A stretch of DNA of 53,154 nt, taken from positions 1 through 53,154 of the forward strand of contig NZ_WLZU01000012.1 of assembly GCF_009870755.1 (NCBI RefSeq). The letters are read 5' to 3'. Origin of the DNA: Streptococcus halichoeri. Lineage in GTDB: Bacteria; Bacillota; Bacilli; Lactobacillales; Streptococcaceae. Positions within the stretch are counted from its first letter, which is position 1; the number at the start of each line of letters is the position of its first letter. Under the pieces are notes generated by a model, which made no database searches, was not told the origin of the DNA, and saw only the letters and a list, made by a program, of their open reading frames with translations. Positions 34,054 to 45,134 of the stretch are shown here, piece by piece. A program made the translations under genes and the position numbers.

Positions 34054-35499
34054 TTATAGCATGTTCGCTAAATGCGCGATGGATTTCTCACGGCCTAATA
34101 AATAGATGGTATTAGGCAAGTCTGGTCCGTGCATTTCTCCAGAAACAGCGATTCGAATTGGCATAAAGAGATTTTTCCCTTTTATGCCTGTTTCTTTTTG
34201 CACAGCTTTGATTTGTGGGAAGATATTTTCAGGTTGAAAATCGTGGTCCGACATCGCCTCTAGCTTTTCTTTGAAGGCTTTGAGGACAATTGGCACTGTC
34301 TCACCAGCCATGATTTCTTTTTCGGCAGCTGTCAATTCGGGAAAATCAGTAAAGAAGAGATCGGTTAATGGAATAATCTCGTCAGCTGATGTTAACTGGG
34401 GCTGGTAGAGCTCAACCAACTTTTCAGCTTTCTTTGTTAGGCGCCCTGCTTTTTCTAAAAAGGGCTTACACAGTGCATAAACTGTTGCAAAATCCGCATG
34501 TTTTAGGTACTCATTGCTCATCCAATCCATTTTCTTTTGGTCAAAGGCTGCTGGTGATTTGCTAAGGCGATTTTCATCAAAGAGCTGAATCAATTGGTCA
34601 CGGCTAAAGATTTCGTCTTCACCACCTGGATTCCAACCAAGTAAAGCAATAAAGTTAAACACTGCTTCTGGCAGGTAGCCCTTTTTGCGATAGTCTTCGA
34701 TAAACTGTAAGGTGTTGGTATCACGTTTGGATAATTTCTTACCCGTTTCTGAATTGATAATCAGCGTCATATGGCCAAATTCTGGCGCTGGCCAGCCAAG
34801 GGCCTCATAAACCATCAGCTGTTTTGGGGTATTGGCAATATGGTCATCACCACGAATCACGTGTGAAATCTGCATATCATGGTCATCAATCACTACGGCA
34901 AAGTTATAAGTGGGATAACCGTCTTTTTTTTGAATAACCCAGTCGCCACCGATGTTGCCACCTTCAAATTCAATCTCACCTTTGACCAGATCAGTCCATT
35001 TGTAAATAGCTGTTTCATTAACCGCAAGACGCACTGTTGGAATAATCCCTGCTGCTTCACGCTCAGCGATATAAGCAGCTTTTTGCTCTTGTGACATGCC
35101 AAGAAATTCATTGATATAGCGTGGCGTTTCACCGGCTACCTCCTGGCGCTCACGTTCGGCTGCTAATTCTTCCTCTGTAACGTAGGACTTGTAGGCCTTG
35201 CCCTCGGCCAATAATTGGTCGATGTATTTTTGATATAGATCAAGGCGTTCTGATTGACGGTAACGAGCATGCGTTTCTGGACTTTCATCCCAATCAATCC
35301 CTAGCCAGCGCAGATTTTCCAGCTGCGAGCGTTCGCCATCTTCCACATGGCGCTTGCGGTCTGTGTCTTCAATCCGGATGATAAAATCGCCACCATGATG
35401 ACGAGCATAAAGATAATTAAAAAGAGCAGTACGCGCATTGCCAATGTGTAGCAAGCCTGTTGGACTTGGTGCATAACGCACACGAATGGGTTGAGTCAT
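34054..35499 (-). CDS. gltX: Glutamyl-tRNA synthetase
   Basis: Charges tRNA-Glu (and, in bacteria lacking GlnRS, tRNA-Gln for later amidation). The 481-residue class I synthetase has the HIGH-type [15 protein letters not shown] near its start, the ATP-binding KLSKRDTN, and the C-terminal anticodon-binding helical domain. Length is typical. GGAG precedes the ATG by eight bases and TATAAT lies about 110 bases upstream. It neighbours fasB, as in S. pyogenes. Confidence 0.97.
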   Translation of the reverse strand: MTQPIRVRYAPSPTGLLHIGNARTALFNYLYARHHGGDFIIRIEDTDRKRHVEDGERSQLENLRWLGIDWDESPETHARYRQSERLDLYQKYIDQLLAEGKAYKSYVTEEELAAERERQEVAGETPRYINEFLGMSQEQKAAYIAEREAAGIIPTVRLAVNETAIYKWTDLVKGEIEFEGGNIGGDWVIQKKDGYPTYNFAVVIDDHDMQISHVIRGDDHIANTPKQLMVYEALGWPAPEFGHMTLIINSETGKKLSKRDTNTLQFIEDYRKKGYLPEAVFNFIALLGWNPGGEDEIFSRDQLIQLFDENRLSKSPAAFDQKKMDWMSNEYLKHADFATVYALCKPFLEKAGRLTKKAEKLVELYQPQLTSADEIIPLTDLFFTDFPELTAAEKEIMAGETVPIVLKAFKEKLEAMSDHDFQPENIFPQIKAVQKETGIKGKNLFMPIRIAVSGEMHGPDLPNTIYLLGREKSIAHLANML

Positions 35500-35978
35500 G
35501 ACATTTCTCCTGTTTCATTACTTGGTAATCGTTGATTTTCTCGGGTAAGCTGGTAAAATCAACCATTTCGCTATCTGCTGAATAAGATAGTAATCTATTT
35601 TATTATAGCATACCTTAGCGAGCTAGGCGCAAAAAAATCCACGCAAAATGCCTTGGGCACTGGTCTAGCTAACCCTTGATGGGCTTTAGCGGGGTAGTTT
35701 CACGTAAATCACTTGGTTTAAAGCGTTTTCAAGTTTCCTACTCAGATAAACTCGCCCATTACCGGGGTACACCCTTCCTAACAAGCTTGCTCAAAATGAT
35801 CCTAAACCATACTAAAAAACAGTGGGATTTGCTCAATCCCACTTACGGCTGTGTCCATTATTTGTTTCAAAAACGTTACCTAGTCCAAAAGCAAGCAGCC
35901 AGGCTCTGCCCTACACACCGATCCTAGCAGCGCAGCCCAGAAAAAAGCTGAGTTTTTGAGGGAAAATAGCAAAGCTTT
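35500..35978. other. Intergenic region between gltX and the LURP-one gene
   Basis: Holds the gltX leader and promoter (TATAAT near 35604-35610) and a terminator at 35814-35843. An 83-codon plus-strand frame (35676-35927) overlaps the terminator and has no recognisable product, so I do not call it. Confidence 0.5.
35814..35843 (-). terminator. Terminator of the LURP-one gene
   Basis: Perfect nine-base stem AGTGGGATT/AATCCCACT with a five-base loop, followed by six T after one G on the minus strand. It lies about 135 bases past the stop. Confidence 0.75.
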
Positions 35979-36470
35979 TTAGCCGGTCGAAGCGCTGCTT
36001 GCCTCGATGGCTTTCACATAATCAATAGCAACGACCAATGAGATAGCAAGATCCGCCAAGGCGTCATCATAGAGTTCCAAATCATAGGTTGATGGCAGGT
36101 GCAGCCAACGTTGATGAATCCTAGCTGCCTCACGCCCTTCATCAAGCAAGCTAAAGTTCATGTTCCAAAAATCACCCTCTACCTCTAAACCAAAATCGGA
36201 AATCGTATAGTTGGCTCCTATCCAGGTGAATTTTTTGCGAATCCGAATGACTTGACCATCGGCCAGGGTGACTGTAAAAATAGGCAAAAACCAGTTAAAG
36301 CGGTGCTTGATACGGCTAACAAAGCGCCCTTCTTGATCCGTTATTGTAAATTCTTTTGGGAATTTAAAGAGGGCGCCCTGAACGTGATAGGCCAGCTGGC
36401 CTGTCTCATCATTTATGTCAAATTGGCCCGCAACAGACCAAAGCTTTTGTTTAATTGTAAACTTTCTCAT
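35979..36470 (-). CDS. LURP-one-related (YxjI-type) protein
   Basis: 163-residue small beta-barrel-like protein of the LURP-one/Tubby-like group. The pattern of short strands such as FTIKQKLWSVAGQFDI, FKFPKEFTITD and IRIRKKFTWIGANYTI is characteristic. Bacterial members have no firm function; a link to membrane phospholipids is suggested by the scramblase relatives. It is a single-gene unit with its own terminator. The start has GGGAGG upstream. Confidence 0.8.
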   Translation of the reverse strand: MRKFTIKQKLWSVAGQFDINDETGQLAYHVQGALFKFPKEFTITDQEGRFVSRIKHRFNWFLPIFTVTLADGQVIRIRKKFTWIGANYTISDFGLEVEGDFWNMNFSLLDEGREAARIHQRWLHLPSTYDLELYDDALADLAISLVVAIDYVKAIEASSASTG

Positions 36471-36600
36471 CTTGCCTACCTCCCAGCTGACTGCTTGCGC
36501 AGCGATTTTGTATCAAAGAATTAATACAATAATGATAACACGCGCTGATGAGCTTGTCAAGGCTTAGGGCGCAGGCTTCTATCAGGCAAACGGCTAAGCG

Positions 36601-37095
36601 CTAGTCGACCGCGGTCATCTGGCCCGTCGTCACGTCATAAACCGCGCCATTAATGACCACATCAGCTGGAATCAAGGGTGAGCCTTTTAGAATAGCCATG
36701 TCATCTTTGACACTTTGGATGACATCGGTAAAGGGCAGAAAATCACAACCTGATACATCAAGGCCCAGCTGATGCTGAATCTGCTCTGTAAAGCTAGCAT
36801 TGGTAAAGGTCTGAGCCCCACAATCCGTGTGGTGCAAAACCACAATCTCACGTGTGCCCATTTGCTGCTGCGAGATCACTAGGGAGCGAATCATATCATC
36901 TGTCACCCGACCACCGGCATTGCGCAGGATATGGGCATCGCCTAAGGCCAAGCCCAGGGCTTGCGCCACATGCAAACGCGAATCCATACAGGTGACAATA
37001 GCCACACGCATCTTTGGCTTAGCAGGGAGCAGCGCCGTACCATGTAGCTCCACATAGGCTTGATTGGCTGCTAAAAAATGTTCAAAATAAGACAA
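36601..37095 (-). CDS. Beta-carbonic anhydrase
   Basis: Zinc enzyme hydrating CO2 to bicarbonate in the cytosol. The 164-residue protein has the zinc ligands in CMDSR and HHTDCG and the conserved ILRNAGGRVT. Family members begin at the SYFEHF segment, so I place the start at TTG (37095), with AAGGA seven bases upstream; the open frame continues much further but without family similarity. It lies upstream of the LURP-one gene and downstream of radA, probably independently expressed. Confidence 0.92.
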   Translation of the reverse strand: MSYFEHFLAANQAYVELHGTALLPAKPKMRVAIVTCMDSRLHVAQALGLALGDAHILRNAGGRVTDDMIRSLVISQQQMGTREIVVLHHTDCGAQTFTNASFTEQIQHQLGLDVSGCDFLPFTDVIQSVKDDMAILKGSPLIPADVVINGAVYDVTTGQMTAVD

Positions 37096-37302
37096 TCTCT
37101 TTTCCTTCACCTTCTCTACTGATTTTCTTTTATCATAACACGACCACCCACCTAATAGGTAGTGTCTTGCTTGATTCTCTGCTAATCCGCAAACTAACAA
37201 CCCAGATAAAGCAAAAGAAAGAGGTCGCTCCCAAACCACCGTGCTTACAGGGCTGACTGATGCGTAAGCAGCTAACTCTGGCAACTAGGTTTTGGTGCTT
37301 TT

Positions 37303-38664
37303 TTACTTGAAGATAGCCTTTAGGACTTGGCCCACGGTGGCTGCGCCATGCACCTGAATCCCAGTAGGCAAATCAAGACCATGCAGGGCAGTTTTTGGCA
37401 CATAAATCTGTGTAAAACCAAGTTTAGCAGCCTCTTTGATCCGCTGCTCAATCCGCGTCACCCGCCGCAACTCCCCAGTCAAGCCAATCTCGCCCAAAAA
37501 GGCAGTCTGCGGGTCGGTAGGACGGTCCTTATAGCTAGAGGCAATCGCTACCGCTACTGCTAGATCAATGGCTGGCTCATCTAGCTTAACTCCACCAGCC
37601 GCCTTCAAATAAGCGTCTTGATTTTGTAGCAAGAGACCACAGCGTTTTTCAAGTACCGCCATAATCAGACTAACTCGGTTGAAGTCTAAGCCAGTGGTTG
37701 TGCGCCGCGCATTACCAAATACGGTCGGGGTGACCAGGGCTTGCACCTCTGCAAGAATAGGCCGACTGCCTTCTAGCGTGACCACAACGGCTGAGCCTGT
37801 CGCATCAGCCAAGCGCTCCTCCAAAAAAACCTGACTGGGATTGAGCACTTCAACCAGGCCGCCTGATTGCATCTCAAAAATTCCAATTTCATTGGTCGAA
37901 CCAAAACGGTTCTTGACAGCCCGCAAGATACGAAAAGTATGATGGCGCTCGCCCTCAAAATAAAGCACAGTATCCACCATATGCTCTAACATCCGCGGTC
38001 CAGCAAGGGTCCCTTCCTTGGTGACATGCCCTACAATGAAGGTCGCTATCTGGTTTGTTTTTGCCAGCTGCATTAACTCTGCAGTCACTTCTCGGACTTG
38101 ACTGACTGAGCCTTGCACACCGGTTAGTTCTGGACTCATCATGGTTTGGATAGAGTCAACGATTAAAAAATCAGGTTGGATCGTGGCTATCTCTGCTCGA
38201 ATCTCTTGCATATTGGTTTCTGCATAGAGGTAAAAAGCATTGTCGCGATTGCCCAAACGGTCGCTCCGTAGTTTGATCTGCTCTGCTGATTCTTCGCCTG
38301 AAACATACAGAACGGTCCCCTTATCTGCTAGCTGAGTGGACACTTGCAGCAGCAAGGTTGACTTGCCAATACCTGGATCGCCTCCAATCAAGACTAAGCT
38401 GCCTGGTACCACACCGCCACCTAAGACCCGGTTAAATTCCTCCATGTCGGTCTTGGTCCTGGCATAATGGATATTTTCGACATCCTTGAGCTTAACGGGC
38501 TTGCTTTTTTCCCCACTTAGGCTAACTCGGGCATTTTTGACTTCCTTAACCTCGACCTCTTCTACAAAAGAAGACCAAGCGGAACAATTGGGGCAACGCC
38601 CCAAATATTTAGGGGAACGGTAACCACATTCCTGACAAACATAAGTTGCTTTCTTTTTCGCCAA
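37303..38664 (-). CDS. radA: DNA repair protein RadA
   Basis: ATPase/helicase promoting branch migration in recombination and, in streptococci, natural transformation. The 453-residue protein has an N-terminal zinc finger (CQECGY..CPNCSAW), the Walker [15 protein letters not shown], the RadA-specific KNRFGSTNE motif and a C-terminal Lon-like domain. The start is TTG (38664) behind AAAGGAAAG, matching the family MAKKKAT beginning. dut lies 75 bp upstream, the common streptococcal order dut-radA-carbonic anhydrase-gltX. Confidence 0.96.
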   Translation of the reverse strand: MAKKKATYVCQECGYRSPKYLGRCPNCSAWSSFVEEVEVKEVKNARVSLSGEKSKPVKLKDVENIHYARTKTDMEEFNRVLGGGVVPGSLVLIGGDPGIGKSTLLLQVSTQLADKGTVLYVSGEESAEQIKLRSDRLGNRDNAFYLYAETNMQEIRAEIATIQPDFLIVDSIQTMMSPELTGVQGSVSQVREVTAELMQLAKTNQIATFIVGHVTKEGTLAGPRMLEHMVDTVLYFEGERHHTFRILRAVKNRFGSTNEIGIFEMQSGGLVEVLNPSQVFLEERLADATGSAVVVTLEGSRPILAEVQALVTPTVFGNARRTTTGLDFNRVSLIMAVLEKRCGLLLQNQDAYLKAAGGVKLDEPAIDLAVAVAIASSYKDRPTDPQTAFLGEIGLTGELRRVTRIEQRIKEAAKLGFTQIYVPKTALHGLDLPTGIQVHGAATVGQVLKAIFK

Positions 38665-38739
38665 TTTGCTTTCCTTTTTTTCTATAAACTGCTCCAAACA
38701 GCGGATCAGACATAGGTCTTGCCAATCAAAAGAGCGGTC

Positions 38740-39186
38740 TTACTTACCAGTGCTGCCAAAACCTCCTGTGCGAAGCCCAACGGCCTCATCCCCATCTGCT
38801 AGCAAATAAGGTGCAAAGACGGCCTGTACAATGCGATCACCCACCGCTAAATGGACCGGCTGGTCTGTGATATTTTGCATCTGAGCAAAAATATGCCCCT
38901 CATTAGCAGCGTTATTATAGTAGTCTCCATCAATCACGCCAACAGAATTAATCAAGATGAGGCCTTTTTTGCGGGGATTAGAAGAGCGATCATAAAGGTA
39001 GAGCACTTCATTAGCCTGCATATAAGCCTTGACGCCGGTCGGCACTAGCTTTATCTCACCGGGCTCAATCCTTGTGGCCTGAGCAACCTTTAGGTCATAA
39101 CCAGCGGCATGAGCCGTTGCTCTTTGGGGTAATAGCTGAGCCTGATTGGCATAATCTCTGATAAGTTCAAAACCGCGCTGCTTCAT
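38740..39186 (-). CDS. dut: dUTP diphosphatase
   Basis: Hydrolyses dUTP to dUMP, preventing uracil in DNA and feeding dTMP synthesis. The 148-residue trimeric-type enzyme shows the five motifs, including AGYDL, YDRSSNPRKKGL, NSVGVIDGDYYN and the C-terminal RTGGFGSTGK. AAAGGAAC precedes the ATG. It lies directly upstream of radA. Confidence 0.95.
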   Translation of the reverse strand: MKQRGFELIRDYANQAQLLPQRATAHAAGYDLKVAQATRIEPGEIKLVPTGVKAYMQANEVLYLYDRSSNPRKKGLILINSVGVIDGDYYNNAANEGHIFAQMQNITDQPVHLAVGDRIVQAVFAPYLLADGDEAVGLRTGGFGSTGK

Positions 39187-39502
39187 TGTATTTTTGTTCC
39201 TTTTCTATAAAGATAGCCCCTCTATTATAATGTATTCGAAAAAGAATAGCAAAATAGTAGCCATTAGCAAAAAAAGAGTCAAAATCCTGATGACAAATCA
39301 GCATCTCAACTCACGATTGGTTTAGCATCGGCCTTGAAATTAGCCGCTGCGCTTTGCTTACCAAGCACCTAAAAATTTCTGGAGCTGTTCCAGGCCAGGT
39401 TCAGGCAAGGCTTTAAGCCTAAAGCACGTAAACTCAAGCTCTTCGTCTCACCCCAACCCAGGCCAGCAAACAGCGAACGCTGAGAACCAAGTGCCAAGCG
39501 GA
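39187..39502. other. Intergenic region upstream of dut
   Basis: Contains a TATAAT-like sequence near 39223-39230 for dut. The rest shows no ORF, repeat or hairpin I can support. Confidence 0.5.
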
Positions 39503-39884
39503 CTACTTGTCTTTTTCTGTGAGCGTTTCCGGGACAAACCGCCACAAGATCCAGGACATGCAGCTAGTCATCACAAAAAAGCCTACCTTCAAAAAGACAA
39601 GAGGTACAAAAATAATGGAAATCCCCATTAACAGCCAAACCTGAACAAGGATTTTCTTCTTGCGGTCACGCGCAATAACCCGAGTCTCCAGGTAGTCACC
39701 GACATAGTAACGATAAACCTTGGTTTGTCTAAGCCAGTGATTAAAACGGTCTGAACTGCGCGAAAAGCAAAAAAAAGCCCGCCAAAAGCAAAAATGGCGT
39801 CGTGGGTAGAATGGGCAAGGGAATGCCTAAAAGCCCTAAAGCAAAACTCACACAACCTATCGTTATGTAAACAATCTTTTTCAT
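39503..39884 (-). pseudogene. DUF454 (YbaN-type) membrane protein, frameshifted at a T8 tract
   Basis: Small inner-membrane protein family of unknown function. The ATG at 39884 (AGAGGA upstream) reads MKKIVYITIGCVSFALG and the family motif LPTTPFLLLAG, then meets eight T on the coding strand (plus-strand A8, 39769-39776) and stops after 47 residues at 39741-39743. With one T fewer the frame continues as CFSRSSDRFNHWL, VYRYYVGDYL and a second membrane segment to the stop at 39503-39505. Both halves match the family, so one base decides between a full and a broken product. Confidence 0.85.
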
Positions 39885-39957
39885 CACTGTCCTCTACTTC
39901 TTTACTAGCCATCAGAGCAAGCCCTGTGCTTACTGTGCGCATAACCTTATTTGTCAC

Positions 39958-40728
39958 CTAAGAAAGTGTTTGACCATTATAGGAAAAACGGATGTGGGGA
40001 TAGTCCTTTTGGCCGTCTTTACCTTGCATGGCTTGTTCTGCTTCTTTTTTTATCTGGACCAGATCAATCCCTTGGGCTTTGGCCGCATAGACACATCCGC
40101 AATAGCATTGTCGGTAAATATCATATTCGTCACACATTTCGACTGATCGGCGGTAGCCGTTATTTTTTTTGAAATCGCTGGGCAGATAATGCGTATCATA
40201 CAATTTTTGAACTTCCAGTCCGACCGTATTAATCACCTGAGCATTCTTATGAGGGCTAATGGTCAGCGCACTGGCAAAGTAATCAAAAGCAAGATCCAAA
40301 GCTTTTTGGGCTGTTTTATCCAGTCGGTAGTCAAAGCAAACCCGGCAGCGATCGCCTCCTTCAGGTTCTTTTTCTAACCCACGTACCTTTTGTTTATATT
40401 CATTAGGTTGGTAGGCTTCTTCGATAAAGGAAACCTCATGGCCTGTCTTAGCATTAAAGGCTGAAACAAAGGCCTGTGTTTCATAAGCTCGGCGTTGATA
40501 CTCAGCTTTAGGGTGGATATTTGAATTGGCAAAATAGACGGTAATATCAGCATATTGACAGAGGTACTCTAAAGCATAGGTCGAACAAGGGGCGCAGCAC
40601 ACATGCATCAAAATGCTGGGCCTGCGGTCTGCTTTTTCCCACACAGCAATCATCTTTTGCAATAGTCGATCGTAGTTCACTTTTTGGTCTGCAGCCTGCT
40701 TGGTCAGCAACTCTGTCATATCAATCAT
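39958..40728 (-). CDS. queH: Epoxyqueuosine reductase QueH
   Basis: Last step of queuosine tRNA modification, the non-homologous substitute for QueG. The 256-residue protein has the metal/FeS cysteines in HVCCAPC, CRVCFDYR and CYCGC, and the conserved SNIHPKAEY and SPHKN. I start at the ATG of MIDMTELL, behind AAGGA; a GTG six codons earlier would include that site. It stands alone between the DUF454 gene and the ABC transporter operon. Confidence 0.9.
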   Translation of the reverse strand: MIDMTELLTKQAADQKVNYDRLLQKMIAVWEKADRRPSILMHVCCAPCSTYALEYLCQYADITVYFANSNIHPKAEYQRRAYETQAFVSAFNAKTGHEVSFIEEAYQPNEYKQKVRGLEKEPEGGDRCRVCFDYRLDKTAQKALDLAFDYFASALTISPHKNAQVINTVGLEVQKLYDTHYLPSDFKKNNGYRRSVEMCDEYDIYRQCYCGCVYAAKAQGIDLVQIKKEAEQAMQGKDGQKDYPHIRFSYNGQTLS

Positions 40729-40873
40729 TATATCAAATCCTTCCACTACACTAGCAGCTGCGCCTTTTTACGCAAGGCTCAAACGGCAAAACGAGCTGTC
40801 GCTACTAGTATACCTGATTCTTAGCATTTGGCAAAGAGTAAACGACTAAAAGCCAACAGCTTTGCTGTGCAGC

Positions 40874-40910
40874 AAAAAAGCCCCCAGGCTTTAGAGCTAG
40901 CCTTAGGGCT
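40874..40910 (-). terminator. Terminator of the MarR-ABC operon
   Basis: Two-part stem (AGCCC/GGGCT and AGGCT/AGCCT) followed by six T on the minus strand, 90 bases past the second ABC gene. Confidence 0.6.
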
Positions 40911-41000
40911 CAGCCCAGTAGAAAAAAGGGCCTTTTAGAAAATAACTTGCTGTTAACGAGGCGTGCTGGGTCTAAATCTCTTACGGCTGTGCAGCAGGGC

Positions 41001-42785
41001 CTATTCAAAGACAAATTGATTGTGATAGAGCTCTGAGTAAAAGCCCTTTTCCTTCAATAACTGGTGGTGGTTACCACGCTCGATGACTTGACCATCTTTT
41101 AAAACGATGATTTCATCAGCATTTAAGATCGTTTTTAAACGGTGGGCAATGACAAAGCTGGTGCGGCCGGCAACGATTGCTTCCATGGCTTTTTGAATCT
41201 TACTTTCTGTCACGGTATCAACATTAGATGTCGCTTCGTCTAAGATGAGGACCTGTGGATCTGTCAAGAGGGTACGCGCAATGGAAATCAATTGTTTTTG
41301 GCCAGTTGAAAAGACATTGTCGTCATCTGATACCTGCGTTTGGTACCCCTCAGGTAGGCTCATAATAAACTCATGAATATGAGTGGCGTAAGCAGCGGTC
41401 TCAACCATTTCTTGACTGACTGTATCATCACCAAAGCGAATATTATCAGCAATGGTCCCTGAAAAGAGGACTGACTCTTGCAAAACAATTCCCACGTTTT
41501 TCCGTAAACTATCAAGATCATAGTCGCGAATGTCGATTCCATCAAAGGTAATCGAACCACTATCTACATCGTAGAAACGATTGAGTAGGTTCATAATAGT
41601 TGTTTTCCCAGAGCCTGTAGGCCCAACCACTGCGACCATCTTGCCTTTTGGGGCCTCGATGGACACGTCCTTTAGTACCTTTTGATCTGGTCGGTAACCA
41701 AAATCCACATGGTTGATAGCCACGCCTTCTTTTAATTCCTGAAATTTTGGCGCAGTTTGCGGGCGGATTTCTTCTTGCTCATCAAACATTTCCTGAATCC
41801 GGCCAGCACCGGTAAAGGCCAGCTGTAATTCGCCCCAAGAAGAGGCAATCTGCATAATGGGTTGATAATATTGCTGCGAGTATTGGACAAACATAACTAC
41901 TAAGCCAAGACCAGCTGCCATTGAGATGGATTTATCATTTAAAACAATGCCAGAGCCAATAAAAATCACCAAGGCTGTATTTAAAAGACTCATCCCATTC
42001 ATGACCGGAAATAACAAACCTGAAAAGAGGCGGCCTTTAAAGGTTGCTTGCCTTACCTTTTCATTATGGCTGATAAATTCTCCAATGGTTTCTTCTTGCA
42101 AACCTTGAACGATAATCGCTTTTTGACCCGAAATTTTTTCATCCATGTAGGCATTTAAGGCTGAGACTTCTGTTTGCTGAATAGTCGTGTATTTACGTGC
42201 CATTCGTACAATAAAGACTAAAAAAAGCAAGGCAAGAGGCGTTGTCGCCATCGTTAAAAGTGCTAAGCGACTATCTTGTTTTAGCATCATCCAGACTAAG
42301 CCAATATAAAGCGCCACATTGGTGGCCACCTGAACAAGCGACTGATTGAGGGTGTTTTGAATATTGTCCAAATCGCTGGTAAAACGTGATAGGATATCTC
42401 CATCGTGATGTTTGTCAAAGAAAGCCACCGTTAGCCGCTCAAGCTTGCCAAAGAGGCCTTTACGCATCCGGTTAGTCGAATGCGAGACCATTCGCGTGAA
42501 CAAGAGACTATAAATCAAATTAGCTAGCGCGGTAAAGATATAGGTCAGTAAAAGCTTCCACATGACGGTCATAAAAGCGGTCTGGTCTGGCTCAAAATCA
42601 GGTTTACCAGCCATCTTAGCCCCATAATAGGCTTGGCCGATTTTCCCCAATTCTGTCAAAGACTGGCCAAGAAAAACTGGTGCTTTGACCTGTAAATAGG
42701 TTGCCGCAATAATCGCCAAGATAATCACAGCAAACGACCCTTTGTAGCGTTTAAAATAAAACCAAAAAAAGCGTGCAGTTTTCAT
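41001..42785 (-). CDS. Heterodimeric ABC exporter, subunit with degenerate signature
   Basis: Fused membrane-ATPase half-transporter of 594 residues: six membrane helices (to about residue 330), then an ATPase domain with Walker [10 protein letters not shown] and Walker [12 protein letters not shown] with the catalytic Glu. The ABC signature reads FSTGQ instead of LSGGQ. In heterodimers of the LmrCD/PatAB type this defect pairs with a partner whose Walker B Glu is missing, as is the case for the neighbouring gene. Probable role: multidrug or toxic-compound efflux. Confidence 0.92.
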   Translation of the reverse strand: MKTARFFWFYFKRYKGSFAVIILAIIAATYLQVKAPVFLGQSLTELGKIGQAYYGAKMAGKPDFEPDQTAFMTVMWKLLLTYIFTALANLIYSLLFTRMVSHSTNRMRKGLFGKLERLTVAFFDKHHDGDILSRFTSDLDNIQNTLNQSLVQVATNVALYIGLVWMMLKQDSRLALLTMATTPLALLFLVFIVRMARKYTTIQQTEVSALNAYMDEKISGQKAIIVQGLQEETIGEFISHNEKVRQATFKGRLFSGLLFPVMNGMSLLNTALVIFIGSGIVLNDKSISMAAGLGLVVMFVQYSQQYYQPIMQIASSWGELQLAFTGAGRIQEMFDEQEEIRPQTAPKFQELKEGVAINHVDFGYRPDQKVLKDVSIEAPKGKMVAVVGPTGSGKTTIMNLLNRFYDVDSGSITFDGIDIRDYDLDSLRKNVGIVLQESVLFSGTIADNIRFGDDTVSQEMVETAAYATHIHEFIMSLPEGYQTQVSDDDNVFSTGQKQLISIARTLLTDPQVLILDEATSNVDTVTESKIQKAMEAIVAGRTSFVIAHRLKTILNADEIIVLKDGQVIERGNHHQLLKEKGFYSELYHNQFVFE

Positions 42786-44497
42786 TAATCCTCTTCCTCC
42801 TTGCCTTTTTGCGTTTCATAGATTTCCCGATAAACAGCATTGTTAGCCACTAAGTCACTGTGGGTCCCTTGGGCAATCAACTGCCCGTCATCAAGCACCA
42901 AAATCTTGTCCGCTTTAACCACCGAGGAAATTTTTTGAGCAATAATAATAGTTGTTGTGCCCTTTAGATCCTTATTGAGTGCTTCTTGTACCAGCTTTTC
43001 TGATTTGGCATCTAAAGCTGATGTGGAGTCGTCTAAAACAAGGATTTTGGGCTGTCCGATCACACCGCGCGCAATGGACATGCGTTGTTTTTGTCCTCCA
43101 GAAAAGTTATTGCCGCGCTCCTCAACATGACTATCATAGCCTTGCTCCATGCGATCAATAAATTCGCTGGCCTGGGCAATCCTGGCTGCGGCACGCATAG
43201 TGTAGTGATCAGCGTGAGCATTGCCTTGCCGTAAATTATCGGCAATCGTTCCCGAAAAGAGGATGGCCTTTTGAAGGACAATGGCCACTGTTTGGCGCAA
43301 GGTGGCTTGACTTAGACTCTTTAAATCCTTGCCACCGATGGTAATCTGCCCTTCTTGCGGGTCAAACAAACGCGGAATCAGCTGCGCAAGCGTTGATTTG
43401 CCAGCACCAGTCGCCCCAACTACACCGACCATCTGCCCGGCAGCAATCTGAAAGGAAATATCTTTAAGCATAGGCTTCTCTTCGTTTGGATAGGTGAAAC
43501 TGACGTGGTCAAAAACTAAATCCCCATTTAAATCTTCAAGGTCAGTGCTCGTAAAGGTCATTGCCGGTTGGGTGTTTAAAATTTCTTTGATACGGCCGAT
43601 GGAAATAAAGGCCCGGCTAGCTTGCATCCCCATAAAGCCGACCATAATGATGGAAAACATGATTTGCATCATATAGGTCATAAAAGAAGCAATACTACCA
43701 ACCACTGTCGGTTCTGTTTTAACCATTCCAGAAACCAACAAAATGGAGATGTAAATGGCTAGATAAGAAACCAAGCTTAGGGCCGGTTGCATGATGGAAA
43801 AGCCATAACCAATAAAGAGATTCAAATCCAGCAGCTGATTAGATGTTTCTTTAAATTTTTCATATTGCTGGCGCTCCTGTACAAAGGATTTAACCACGCG
43901 AACCCCGCGTAAGTTTTCCTTAGCAATCTGGTTAATCCGATCCATCAAACTTTGAAATTGACCAAAACGCGGTCCCATCTGACTCATGACCAATCCCATG
44001 ATCAGAGCAATCAATAAAACCATTAAGATAATCACCCACCATAGTTTTGGTAGTGTCTGAATGGCCATGATAAAGGCTCCAACAAATAAAATCGGCACTC
44101 GTAGCAAGACTTGAAAAACCATCATCATCAGATTTTGAATCTGAGTAATGTCATTGGTCATCCGCACCACTAGATTTCCCGCATTAAAATCCTCAATATT
44201 GGCATAAGAAAAGCTCTGAATCTTGCGGAAAGTGGCTTCTCGAATATCCGCTGAAACCCCTTGGGCAATCTTTGCTGCTAAGACTGTATTAACTGCCCCT
44301 GCGATTAATCCGACAAGGGCAATGATAACTAGCATAGAACCAAAGTCCTTAATGGTTTGCTGGTCATTTTTTAATACTGCCGTTAGGACATCTTGTAAAT
44401 AATGCGGTTGTAACAAGGTGCTTGCCACGACCGCAATAACCATCAGAAATGATCCTAAAGCATACCACTTATAGCGCAGTAACGTTTCTTTAAGCAT
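42785..44497 (-). CDS. Heterodimeric ABC exporter, subunit with degenerate Walker B
   Basis: 570-residue half-transporter with six membrane helices and an ATPase domain: Walker [10 protein letters not shown], intact signature FSGGQKQR, and Walker [13 protein letters not shown], where Asp replaces the catalytic Glu. One canonical and one degenerate ATP site therefore form with the neighbouring subunit. The ATG overlaps the end of the marR gene by eight bases, and its own stop overlaps the next ABC gene by one base. Confidence 0.92.
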   Translation of the reverse strand: MLKETLLRYKWYALGSFLMVIAVVASTLLQPHYLQDVLTAVLKNDQQTIKDFGSMLVIIALVGLIAGAVNTVLAAKIAQGVSADIREATFRKIQSFSYANIEDFNAGNLVVRMTNDITQIQNLMMMVFQVLLRVPILFVGAFIMAIQTLPKLWWVIILMVLLIALIMGLVMSQMGPRFGQFQSLMDRINQIAKENLRGVRVVKSFVQERQQYEKFKETSNQLLDLNLFIGYGFSIMQPALSLVSYLAIYISILLVSGMVKTEPTVVGSIASFMTYMMQIMFSIIMVGFMGMQASRAFISIGRIKEILNTQPAMTFTSTDLEDLNGDLVFDHVSFTYPNEEKPMLKDISFQIAAGQMVGVVGATGAGKSTLAQLIPRLFDPQEGQITIGGKDLKSLSQATLRQTVAIVLQKAILFSGTIADNLRQGNAHADHYTMRAAARIAQASEFIDRMEQGYDSHVEERGNNFSGGQKQRMSIARGVIGQPKILVLDDSTSALDAKSEKLVQEALNKDLKGTTTIIIAQKISSVVKADKILVLDDGQLIAQGTHSDLVANNAVYREIYETQKGKEEED

Positions 44498-44939
44498 CTT
44501 TGTTTTTCTCTCCTTCTAACACGTTTTGCTTGAGTTGATTAATAACTTTCTCAACGGTGGCAAAGTCTTCTTTGCTAATTTTTTGAAAAAAGCAATCTTC
44601 AATGGCCTTGCGACAGGCCTGCAACTGAGGTAAGCAGGCCCTGCCTTTCTCTGTTAAAACAACTTGTTTATAGCGTTTATCCGTCTGAGCAGGAAGCACT
44701 TCAATAAAGCCATTGCGGGCCATGCGCTTGACCAGACTGCTTGAAACTGATTTTGAGATCTGTAAACGCTTCTCAATGTCTTTTACAAATACTTCTTGAT
44801 GAGCTTGTTGCTCTAAAAAGACTAAGACATGGCCCTGTGGACCCGCCAACTGCTCAATCCCATGTTCCTTTGCAATCTGTTCACACACTCGCTCAAGCTG
44901 ATGGGCAATATCACGCAATTGACCAATAATTCGCGTCAT
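44490..44939 (-). CDS. MarR-family regulator of the ABC exporter
   Basis: 149-residue winged-helix repressor. The DNA-binding part (about 55-105) includes KDIEKRLQISKSVSSSLVKR and the wing segment with DKRYKQVVLTEKG. It is the first gene of the operon with the two ABC subunits, so it probably represses its own operon and is relieved by an exported compound. The operon promoter has a palindrome between its -35 and -10. Confidence 0.9.
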   Translation of the reverse strand: MTRIIGQLRDIAHQLERVCEQIAKEHGIEQLAGPQGHVLVFLEQQAHQEVFVKDIEKRLQISKSVSSSLVKRMARNGFIEVLPAQTDKRYKQVVLTEKGRACLPQLQACRKAIEDCFFQKISKEDFATVEKVINQLKQNVLEGEKNKDA

Positions 44940-44969
44940 CTGGTGCCTCCTTCGATTAGAATAGCCCCT

Positions 44970-44998
44970 ATTTTAGTTCGCCTAGGAACTATTGTCAA
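44970..44998 (-). promoter_or_regulatory. MarR-ABC operon promoter with operator in the spacer
   Basis: TTGACA, a 17-base spacer and TAAAAT on the minus strand. The spacer holds TAGTTC-GCCTAG-GAACTA (44974-44991), a palindrome with perfect six-base arms. Binding there would block RNA polymerase. Confidence 0.75.
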
Positions 44999-45089
44999 TC
45001 ATTCTGCTTGTTTCTTTGTAAAAAGCAGCGCCATCTCACCCTAGGCGTGGTATCAGGGACGTTTTCTAATAGAGGAGGTGCGTGATTTA

Positions 45090-45098
45090 TGTTATAAT
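45090..45098 (+). promoter_or_regulatory. Extended -10 promoter of gpsA-galU
   Basis: TGTTATAAT (TATAAT at 45093-45098) lies 36 bases before the gpsA ATG. No clear -35 is seen, as usual for extended -10 promoters. Confidence 0.5.
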
Positions 45099-45134
45099 GA
45101 AGTGATTAGCGCATCAAGCATCAAGGAGAAAGAT

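Noticed and set aside
35676..35927. 83-codon plus-strand frame downstream of the LURP-one gene
   Set aside because: It contains the terminator hairpin of the neighbouring gene and resembles no known protein.
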